A DNA stretch of 64,000 bases from positions 46,851,192 to 46,915,191 of the forward strand of contig NC_068566.1 in assembly GCF_025698545.1 (NCBI RefSeq), given 5' to 3'. This document shows positions 24,051-33,190 of the stretch, piece by piece (the stretch's first letter is position 1; each line of letters begins with the position of its first letter). This stretch comes from Gossypium raimondii (lineage: Eukaryota > Streptophyta > Magnoliopsida > Malvales > Malvaceae). A program made the translations under genes and the position numbers. The notes beneath the pieces are model-generated. The model ran no database searches and was not told the origin of the DNA. It was given only the letters and a program-made list of their open reading frames with translations.

Positions 24051-25110
24051 AAACCCATCATTTTTATACAAATTGCAAGAAAGTAAAGAAAATGTAATAG
24101 CAAGAGACGAATTTATTTGGGGAAACATGCATGAATAAAGTAATTAGTCCATTGCCAATAAAGAGAAATTCACTAAAAGCTAAACATCTTTTTGACAGTG
24201 AGTTATATATATATATATATTCTCAACTTGTAAGAGAGAAGAAAAAAAAAGTGAAGAAAGCTTTTGTATCAGTTTCCTTTCGGTTTTGGGATAAGGTGAG
24301 GCTTTTAATTTCTTCTCTTCTGCCCACAATTGATATTATATATATATATATATTACGAGTTCAAATTGTTCAAGTCTTGAGTGTCGATTTCTTGATCAAG
24401 TCATTATGAATTTGAATAGTTTTAGTGTTTGCACCTGACTTCGATCCTGTTTCAAAAATAGTTTGAGTGTCGATTTCTTTTTTTATTTTATGTTAATTTT
24501 AAAGAATTAAATAACATATATAAAATTAAGTAATTATAATTTTAAAATAATAAAAATTTATTAAATTCACCTTAAATTTAATGAAAAAAAATCACCTTAA
24601 AATATAGGAAAATGTATATTGAATTATATAAGGATTGAGGAATATGAAAGAGTGTAATTTGTACAAGTCCATTATACCCACAAGGCTATAAGGCAGCCCA
24701 GGCCTTCTTTAGTAAATCAGTCCACATATTATATTTATTTTGAAACGAGGATACCACCTTGAGTTAATTTTAATTTAGTAAATCATGTATTATTTGTAAC
24801 TTGTACTATATTTAAGATTATGTTTATAAGTTCTTTTCAAAATTGTATATAATATGATTTTTTTATTTTATAATGTTATAAGTTAACCCAAATTATTTAT
24901 ATAGTTAATTATTCACATTAATATATTTTAATATTTGAAATAATAAATTGAATATTGATATTTAAATATTTATGTCACCATTTCTATTTGAGAAAAAGTA
25001 TTTTTTTCCTGAAAATAATCAAATAGATAATATTATCCATTAAAACATTCAAATATCATAAAAAATTGCGAAAAAATAGATTTAAAAGTAAAAAAAAAAA
25101 TCATTTCTTA
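24051..25110. other. Intergenic DNA with TA microsatellites
   Basis: TA runs near 24203-24220 and 24336-24352. Otherwise AT-rich with no supported gene; the frame at 24131-24409 spans both TA runs. Confidence 0.5.
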
Positions 25111-25240
25111 TCGATTCAGTCTTAACTAGATTGGCATAGGCATTATTGCCAAAGCAATAGGATATGGGTTCAAGTGCACTAAAACGCATTATCCTCCTAT
25201 TTATGGGTTGGTGAGGGGTTATGGATAGTTTCAGGCATTG
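25111..25240 (+). mobile_element. tRNA-derived SINE-like element
   Basis: The head carries a weak A-box ('taactagattgg', 9 of 12 against the TRGCNNAGYNGG consensus) near 25122-25133. About 40 bases on there is a B-box-like 'ggttcaagtgc' near 25168, the spacing of an RNA polymerase III promoter. The body 'cgcattatcctcctatttatgggttggtgagggg' recurs, diverged, at 3984-4052. This supports a dispersed short element. Ends and target duplication are not clear. Confidence 0.55.
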
Positions 25241-25842
25241 GTTCATGTTTTGCATATGAGTGGCTATCTGACCTCCGAACCGAGGTTTCTCACATTTTTT
25301 ATTACCATTTTGTTTTGTTTTCTTCCTTGCGTCTTTTTGCATAATAACTCAAGATCCCGCCTTTTCTTTTCTTCGTTGGACTTAGGCCATCAATAAGAGG
25401 CAGTTGTCTTGGTGCTCTATGGGTTCACCCATGATTTGGCCATCCATTCCTCAAGTCTCTATTGTGGCCTTTGCTTTTTGAAAAACTCTACTTGCTTTCC
25501 TTTGTTTGGAGAAGCTCTTTGTTTTTATGGTGTGACATTGATGCCTCTCTAGGGTTTTTTGAGGATTGGGTTTGATTGGGCTTAGCCTTTAGTCTTTGTT
25601 TGTTGTATTTTTTAGGCTTTAGGCCCTTTATGTTGTAATTGACCTTTTATATATATATTGGAAATTTGTGCTCTTATGGTAACGAGCCGAAAGTTGATAT
25701 GTTAGGTCCCGACTTATACATGGCATAACTTCACTCACAATAGTAAAATCATAACTCAATTAAAAGAGTAAATGATATGCTCTCACTTGTATTGTATGGA
25801 TTATGAAAATGACATGTGGCCACGAGTCATTTGTCTAGGACA
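25241..25842. other. GC-richer segment, possibly the 3' end of a LINE
   Basis: Positions 25370-25660 are rich in 'ggctttaggcccttt', 'gggcttagccttt' and T-rich words, such as occur at the 3' untranslated ends of plant L1-type elements. No reverse transcriptase or RNase H reading is preserved here. The assignment is a suggestion. Confidence 0.25.
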
Positions 25843-26080
25843 AATGACTACTCATTTACTATTGCAAGTAATGATCATTTTCATCATAGAAGATACAATG
25901 ATGACGACAAGATAAAAATAGATCAAATTAGGAAAACAAGTTTAATATAAAGGAATCATGAAATGACTAATCATTTACTATTTCAAGTAATGGTCATTTT
26001 ATCACAAAAGATACAATGACAACCATGAGAAAAAGATGGATCGAATTAGGAAAATAGAGTTAATATAAATGAATCATGGA
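25843..26080. repeat. Two tandem copies of a 119-bp unit
   Basis: The unit starting 'aatgactactcatttactattgcaagtaatg' at 25843 is repeated from 25962 with moderate divergence ('aatgactaatcatttactatttcaagtaatgg'). Both copies end 'ttaatataa.tgaatcatg'. The period is 119 bases. It abuts sequence leading to the LTR-like remnant, and may have formed within an old retroelement. It has no coding signal. Confidence 0.65.
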
Positions 26081-26259
26081 TATCCTATGAGGGTAACACA
26101 TATAAAAAAATCTTTGGAGAAAAGTTTAATAATTGTAGATTTTATAATGTCCTATAGAGGAACCATCCAATTTTTTTTATGGAACAACAATGTCAATCCT
26201 AATTCCTCTAGTTTCCCGAGGCCTCCACAAAAACCATATAATTAATGCACCCTTTTAAG

Positions 26260-26446
26260 TCTAATAATCAAGAGAGAAATCATAGAATAGTACGAAAATT
26301 ACCTCTAAATGTTAGGATGAACAAGTTAGAGGAAGACAAACATTCCTTCAAAGCTTTTATGAAAAATATAGAAAACCATCTTGCTCAACTACTTTAAGCT
26401 ATGCATTCTTAGCTAATTGTCAGTATTTCTAGCAATATTGGAAATA
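26260..26446 (+). other. Short open stretch before the LTR, possible gag relic
   Basis: One frame reads '...MNKLEEDKHSFKAFMKN' followed by 'IENHLAQLL' and a stop, near 26320-26397. The 'IENHLAQL' end recalls the coiled-coil tail of plant Ty3/gypsy gag proteins. It is directly followed by the TGTAACACCCC LTR-like start. Weak evidence. Confidence 0.2.
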
Positions 26447-28190
26447 TGTAACACCCCTCACCAGGTTCTGTCATCGAATCTGAGCGATAAGATGCTACGG
26501 CAATTATTGGAACAATTACACACAATTCATAAATAAAAAATTCAATTAAATATTGAATAACTACATACATCCACATAAATCATGTTTTACAAGCAAAATC
26601 GGGTTTAAATTGAGCTTACGAAAACTCTAGAATTGACCTAATATCAAACAATAATCATTTTGAAACTTTTACAAAAAGAAGAGCAATTGTGCAAAACATG
26701 GGTCACACGGCCGTGTGCTCAGGCCGTGTGGTAAGCTGTAACCGTGTGAAATTAGAGTCACACGGCCATGTATCAAAACCGTGTACCTCACTATGGTCGT
26801 GTGGGTAAAAAATGCAATTATTCAACAAAAGTCACACGACCATGTAGTTAGATTGTGTAACAAACTGAGGCTGTGTGAAATCTAGATGACCATATCTATA
26901 GTAGTCACACGAGCGTATGGCTAGCTCATGTATCCATTGGAAATCGTGTGTTTCCTATACGTCCTATATTTTAGTGGCATACAGCCATGCCACTAACTTG
27001 CGTGTGACACACAGCCGTGTGGTCAGACCATGTGACATAAAATATGTCATTTAGGGCCTACTTCATGCCTAACCATATTCAAACCATAATCTATGTTCAA
27101 ATGCACAATGATACCTACTCAAAACCTGCATAAATCCTATAGAAAATATACTAATTTGACGTAGCACATTCATTCAAAATACCAATATGCCTCAAATGAC
27201 ATCCAAAACATTTCAATTCACAATAAAAAAATATTCCCAAATTCAACCAAGTCATCCACAATACATGTTCAATCTATCAACAAATGACCATTTCATGTCT
27301 AACATAACCAATATTTTTCTTACCAATTCATATTAACATTAGCATGCTATTTACTTAATCATTTCACTATTAATCATCATTCAATATACCTTATCTATTT
27401 ACTACCTTGCATTGTATCTATTTCATCTTTAAGCATATCCAACACATTATAAGCACAGGATCCATATCATCAATAGCTAACATTTACACATGCACCAACA
27501 ATGCCAAAATATCAACATTCATCCATTTAGCAAAATATAGGTATGAGGCCCTTAAGTACATGCCAATAAACTAACTAAAGTATCACCAACATGATAAGTC
27601 CGAGATCACGACTGAATGTTGATATCAACAAATGTATGTGATCCAACACTTAACCTATGGACGGAAAATAAAAACGTACGTTGAGTATGAACTCAGTGGT
27701 ATTTCCATAATCTGAATATTAGAACAAAATATAAAACATATAAAGATATGGATTAACGATCATAAGGTGTATCTACTAACCAAATATTAAACTATATCTA
27801 CTATCATTATAATATCGAATGCAATCTTATAACATAGTTAACATCTCAACAAAATATATCGTCGTATGTCTATCTCAATTTTGAGCTTTCAATAACAATT
27901 AATATTATCGGTCTTTATATCAATTTATTTCATAATTCATGATTTCTGTTTTCACTTTTAACCCCCTATTAACTTGGCTGGAATTCAAACAGATATACGA
28001 ATCCAACTAATCACACGAGTTTGACACCCACTTTTAAACTAGCTTGTGTCCGTACAACCGAACCTGCTAGGGACCTAAAGGGACCATGTTTGCACTTTAG
28101 GCAATAATGTTTTGTTTTGCAATGCAAAGTACAGCCATGCTCAAGCTCATTTCTTGAGCTAGCAAGCCAATTGTTGGTAAATTTCCATCA
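26447..28190. mobile_element. Decayed LTR-like sequence (Ty3/gypsy type)
   Basis: It starts with TGTAACACCCCTCACC at 26447, a typical LTR opening. Positions 26700-27020 contain many short copies of 'cacacggccgtgtg' and worn variants, a pattern I associate with cotton gypsy LTRs (from memory). Later 'gagtatgaactcagtggtatttc' (near 27683) and 'gaacctgctagggacctaaagggacc' (28059) fit the same kind of LTR. I found no matching second LTR or polyprotein, so it is probably a solo or broken LTR. The right end is uncertain. Confidence 0.55.
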
Positions 28191-28720
28191 TTCGGTTTCA
28201 ATGTTTTGACGTGTCTGTTAATTTTATTATTCACACTTTAATCCTTGATTCCATAGGCAAATGGATGAACTCTCAATTAGTCAATTCCATTAGCTGATTT
28301 TATGGTCTTGCTTTCTTTTGTTTATCCAAATTGACTCCATCGATGTTTTTTCTTTCGAATCAGTTCATTCAAGTTAATGATAATAGTTAAGATGATCTTA
28401 TAAGAGATCAAAAATTAATTATATCCATCGATTAGCAGTTATACCCAAATCAATGGACTTGCAGATTTTAATATATACACATATAATTTTTTAAAATATC
28501 TACGGAATATAATAAATGTATATAATGCAAAATATACAATTTTAACCAAAATTAACCAATTTAAACGATCAAACTAACAAAGGTTCAACCCGTTAAAACC
28601 TAAATCAATTTGTTAGTTGATTAAAGTACGAAATTGGTTAAGTCGAAGTTTCAAATTTTTTAACCAAACTAATTGATTGGTTCCCTTCAACCGAAGGAAA
28701 AGTCTTCGAAGTATGATACT
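28191..28720. other. Intergenic DNA between LTR remnant and palindrome
   Basis: AT-rich, no gene. Positions 28570-28680 belong to the 'ggttcaaccc...aattggttaa' repeat family. The last bases ('cgaaggaaaagtcttcgaagta', 28692-28713) resemble the start of the palindrome that follows, as if the end of that element had been partly duplicated. Confidence 0.4.
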
Positions 28721-29133
28721 AATATTGTTGAACAGGGTCGACTCTTTCGGAAGAAGTCTTCGAAGTGTCGTTCGTCGGGCAACCAACTCGGACCCCCAAC
28801 AACCGAAAATATTGTCCCTTGGGGGAGGGTTTTGTCCCCAGCCTTCGAGGAGAGACAGCGTGTCGTGAGCGGCTGCCCAGAGGGCCTGGTTCATGGAGGG
28901 GGGCGTCTCGCCCATGGTGGGTGACTGTACATCCACTTACAGTCGAGGTGCTCCCTGCTCCATGAACCAGACCTTTAGGGCAGCCGTTCACGGCATGCTG
29001 GCTCTTGGCTGAGCACAGGAGACAAAACCCTCCCTCGGGGACAATACCTTCGGTTGTTGGGGGGTCCAAATTGGCTGTCCGGCAAACTACACTTCAAATA
29101 CTTCTCCCGAAGGAGTCGGTCCCCCTCAACAAG
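28721..29133. mobile_element. GC-rich 410-bp imperfect palindrome (foldback element)
   Basis: The two halves are long inverted copies of about 200 bases each, meeting near 28930. Paired blocks include 'ttgttgaacagggtcgactc' with 'cttgttgagggggaccgactc', 'acccccaacaaccgaa', 'ggagggttttgtc', 'cgtgagcggctgccc/cgtgaacggctgccc' and 'ctggttcatggag'. It is far more GC-rich than its surroundings. TATGATACT (28712-28720) on the left and TATGATATT (29134-29142) on the right differ at one base and may be a 9-bp target duplication, suggesting a Mutator-like foldback. The frames read through it on both strands are consequences of the palindrome. Confidence 0.65.
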
Positions 29134-29556
29134 TATGATATTCAATCTTAACCAAAAATAATTTTAAAAAAGATATGATATTCAGATTTTAATTCAAAGA
29201 ATTAGGTATAAACTTTATAAATACATGATGATGCATCAATCAGTATGCATGGAAAAAAATGGTAGCTGATTTAAGCATTACAAAGCTATGTATAATCATT
29301 AACAAAATTTCTCACTTTTTTTCTTTTCTAAGTTACAGAAAGAATGCATGCTACAACTAGCAACTACAAGAATCAAAGAATTAAGAATTCAATTGTAATA
29401 AGTCTTTGCTAATTGGACTGAGCTAACCTTTTTCTAACCTTTTTCCTTCATCAAATTCATAAAGATCAACTAAAATATGCAGGTGCCACGTGTCACAATC
29501 CGCATTTGAAGTCTTGGCCCGTGCACAGGCAGGAGATAATTGAAGAAAACAGTCGC
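29134..29556. other. 3' flank of the VAP gene
   Basis: AT-rich sequence beyond the VAP stop codon, which is read on the minus strand. It probably includes the VAP 3' untranslated region in its right part. No other feature is recognised. Confidence 0.4.
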
Positions 29557-31694
29557 TTATGACTTCATCATATATCCCATAAATATGCCAAGCAAGCCGA
29601 TGATGATGACAAACATGAACGACACGCCGCCGCCGCTTTTGTTGCCTTCGCGCTTCAACAGTTCCTAAAACATTTGTAATCTTTATGTGTAAGTTGGCTC
29701 AGAGATGAAGAGAACATAATAAAAAGGGTGGAGATTAATGTTTGATTAAATTTTCATTAACTAGCAAATTAAGGGGTCAAGGAACTTTACTACTCTACAA
29801 GCAATCAAGCCACAATCTATTCCCCTCACCAGTTCATGACGAATCTTGTTACATTGTTGAAGTGCGCTTTTTTTCTCCTCGGTCAGCTTCGTTATATGAG
29901 TTCTTGTCTGCTATTATAGAAAGTATTATTGAGGATTATATACTTGGCATGTATCAACATCACATTCAATATATGTTAAAGATTACAGAGCTTCAGGACT
30001 CAATACTGCAAAAGTCGGTTAAGCATGCACATGAACAAGGGGGAAAAATCGCAAGAACAATTGTTCCTTCTAGCTGCAACACTACATTCAATGATCAAAT
30101 TGAATATGAGACAAATTCCAGGTACTCCAATAGATCTCCTGTTGTCTGACTAACAGAATCAGACTATGGGCCGGTGGGTTCCGTTGGTAGCTCTATACAT
30201 TTTGGTCTGAACAATTAGAACTAAAATGTTTGTAAAAGCAGATAATTTGACTCGAAACCATCCATTTAACCAAGCAAGTGAATGGATATATCTGACCCAA
30301 AAATATGGACGTTACTAAATCTGGTCCAAAACTAATGACTATTACCAACTTACAAACATGAATTAAAATCAACTATGCATATGCAGCAGCAAACAATTAC
30401 ACAGCAAATAAAGAATAAGAAATTTACCTCGGGAGATAAATCTTGAGCTTCAAGCTGTTCGTTAAATGCTTTAGCAGCCTGCATTCAGCAACAAAAATGC
30501 ACACCATTAGCATCTGTAGAATGAACTGCAGACAACAAGAGAAACGATAAGTATATGCAGCAAGATCTGACTGTAGAGAATTCTGCGGCATTGACATGTC
30601 CGTTGTCTGAAACCGAGCCTCTCGGTGAAGACCCTTCTTCTGAACCTTCATGTACTGGTGAAGGTGGTTGTGGTGGTGAAAGGTAAACAACTTTCAACTT
30701 GCATTCCTCAACCACATGCCCAGCTTCCTTGTTAAACTGGGAAAAATAAAAAAAGATCCCCATAGATCATCCTAACCATCAAGCAATAATACTAATACAA
30801 TATAATATAAATAATTAGATACCAGTTCTGAAGTTATATCCTTTGCAGTTATTCCATCATTTACTTTTACACTTTGAAGGAGGAATTTATCCCTGCAATT
30901 CATATCAGGAGGTGCCTCTTTTTGCGCTTGCATGGTAACTAAATTAATATCAACAAATCAATTACAAGTTATCTGGAATCCAATCGATTTACTTATATTA
31001 GTGTAAACTTTCAGTAAAATTAAATATTTTAACAATTCAACCATCATGTTTCACGGTTAATTCCTGTATTCTGGATGGATACCATAGAAATATCAGATTG
31101 ATTTGATACTTTACATGACAAGTACAAAATATTGACGAATTCAATGATCGGAGTGTTAAAATATTAGTTTTACACTAATGTAATAGGATTCATCCCTTAA
31201 TAATAAGAAATTAACAGTAAATGAGCTAACAAAATGTAATTTATTTAGTGTACCTATAACATCGGATGTGGATCGAGGCAAGACGACACCAGCGTTAGGA
31301 CGAACGCAATACTTCTTCGGATTTGTTGTTTTCACCTGAAAAGAAAAAAATAAAATCAATTAACTCACAAACGGAATCCACAATTTCGAATTCGAGATTC
31401 AAACAATTTTCAGGTTCACAAACAGAGCAAAAAGAATAAAAAAATTTAAAAATTAAAACACCGATATGAATGATGAAGAATATACCTTGAAAGCTACATA
31501 ATTATCGGTTTTATTCGATAATTGAAGAGAGCAAGAGATCTGTTTCCTCAGCGCAACTATCCATAGAAACAAAACCAAAAAAAAAGAAATAAAAAAAAAT
31601 CAAAGAAAAATAGAAATTACAGGAGGGAAGAAAATGACTTACAAGGAAACTTGAGTTCTAAAGGATGGATGCTGAGGAGATCGCCCCTGCTCAT
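29557..31694 (-). CDS. VAP27-type vesicle-associated membrane protein (MSP domain, C-terminal anchor)
   Basis: Seven coding exons on the minus strand: 31694-31643, 31556-31486, 31335-31254, 30938-30823, 30736-30572, 30478-30428, 29664-29557; all join in frame for 214 aa. Family role: VAP proteins are tail-anchored in the ER, bind FFAT motifs through the MSP domain, and tether ER to other membranes and the cytoskeleton. The protein starts MSRGDLLSIHPLELKFPF, then has MSP-domain sequence: SNKTDNYVAFKVKTTNPKKY, RPNAGVVLPRST, DKFLLQSVKV and FNKEAGHVVEECKLKVVYL. A Ser/Pro-rich linker follows, then a tail ELLKREGNKSGGGVSFMFVI with a hydrophobic membrane segment ending YMMKS. Oddity: relatives have about 40-50 residues of coiled coil before the anchor; here only AAKAFNEQLEAQDLSPE (exon 6) is found. 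The exon 5 donor (GTCAGA) is weak and is the least certain border. Exons 1-4 and the last are solid. Confidence 0.9.
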
Positions 31695-32920
31695 TTCGAA
31701 ACAATGGCTTAATAATCGAGAAATTAATCAAAAATAATAATACAGAAATTAATCACTAATCTCTCTCTCTTCTTATTTTGGGGGAATCGGCTACTATTAG
31801 TAAACTGTGTTTTTCTTTTCTTTTGAAAACTAGTGATTTAAATTGATTCAATTAATTTTTTAAATAAAATTTGAGTTTGTTAAATTCGAAAATAATAATT
31901 TATTTGAGATTCTAATATATTTTAAATATTTAAAATTTGAAATAACTTAAAATTAAAATTACTTAAATCCAAAATAATAAAACTTCAAACCAATCAAATC
32001 GAAAATATTGTAAAACTGTGATTTTACACTCTAATTTAATATTTTATACAATTAATATTGTAATGATTCAACATATTTCATGTTCTATTGATGTAGATTA
32101 TGTATGTTAAGTTATTTGTTTTATTTAAAAAAAGTTTCTCTGTTAAATATATATTAATATAGACAATATTTTAGATCGATATAATAAAGATATTGGATTG
32201 GTTCAAAAATTTACATACATCACAAATATAAATATCTTAGTAAAATCAATGATTGAATTATTAAAATATTAACTGTATAAAAAATTACGAAATAATGTTA
32301 AAAAAATGTTGAAATTCCCATTCAAACTATCCATTTCAAACTCCAACAATGACCCAACATAAAACCTCGTTGATAAACATTAATGATTCATACCTAAAAT
32401 GAACCAAACTCAATATACTCGAAATTGCAGTAATTTGGTATGGTCCATATTCATTTTACGATCCATTAAGATTAAATCTCTCGAGGTTCGTAATTACTCT
32501 TCTGAACAATAATATCTTTAAAATTCGAACTTAAAATTTTTTTTAAATTACAGCGTGTTTTACGTTACTCCCAACACTTGTTAATAAAGACTAAGATGAT
32601 TCAAGTTATTCTTTAAGTGGAAAAGTTAAATTAAGTTTTAAATGAAGTTAAATTTATAAACCAAAAATGAAAATGGTAACTTAATGGGCTTTCATGGCCC
32701 AATAACTAATTTTTTGAAGTATTTATTAGAGCGAGTCTAATAACTAGTTTTTCGTATTTTATATGTCCATTAAGGGAATAGATGTTAGAAACAAGTTTAT
32801 ATAGTATTTTTAAATTAATTTCACTAATTTAAATATAAAATGTTTATTTCATATCATAAATTAAATAAGAAAAAATGGGATTAGATTAGAATAATATGAA
32901 ATCAAATTTGGGCCGTCAGA
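31695..32920. other. VAP upstream region, no other gene
   Basis: Just upstream of the VAP start there is a pyrimidine/purine run ('ctctctctcttctt', 31761-31774) that reads as a GA-rich leader on the minus strand. Further out the DNA is AT-rich and without recognisable features. Confidence 0.4.
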
Positions 32921-33190
32921 AAGCGAAAAGGCTTGTACTGTAAGAGGCCCACACGTGGGAAAATGGGCCCAGAGCAAAAGGAAAACGTGGAGAAACAACT
33001 AGAAGCACACGTGTGGTTTTAGCAGTACACACTTTTAGGCGTGCTTTTTTACCGCATCGGAAATCGAGCAACTAAAAAACATGTTAAAATGACGTCATTG
33101 TCCAAACCACGACAAAATATTATTCCAGGCGGCGTCTCTATCGTACTTTGCCACCTCTGAATAAATCCGATTTGTGATGACTCAGAATGT
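32921..33190. promoter_or_regulatory. Cluster of bZIP-type binding motifs
   Basis: Within 235 bases there are two G-boxes CACGTG (32952-32957 and 33008-33013, the latter as the palindrome CACACGTGTG), a full palindromic TGACGTCA (33090-33097) and a TGACTCA (33178-33184), in a patch less AT-rich than its flanks. These are well-known bZIP sites (ABRE/G-box, C-box and GCN4/AP-1 types). The nearest gene start is VAP, 1.26-1.5 kb away. A regulatory role is inferred; no gene is seen inside. Confidence 0.35.

Noticed and set aside
26700..27020. Clustered short repeats around CACACGGCCGTGTG, resembling a CRISPR array
   Set aside because: Spacing is irregular, the copies are diverged and palindromic, and the setting is plant nuclear LTR sequence. 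CRISPR arrays do not occur there.
28613..29069. Several overlapping open frames on both strands
   Set aside because: All fall in the GC-rich palindrome; frames on both strands are a by-product of the inverted copies and of low stop-codon frequency in GC-rich DNA. No domain is present.
29742..30149. 135-codon plus-strand frame
   Set aside because: It lies inside the last VAP intron on the opposite strand and shows no domain or homology I recognise.
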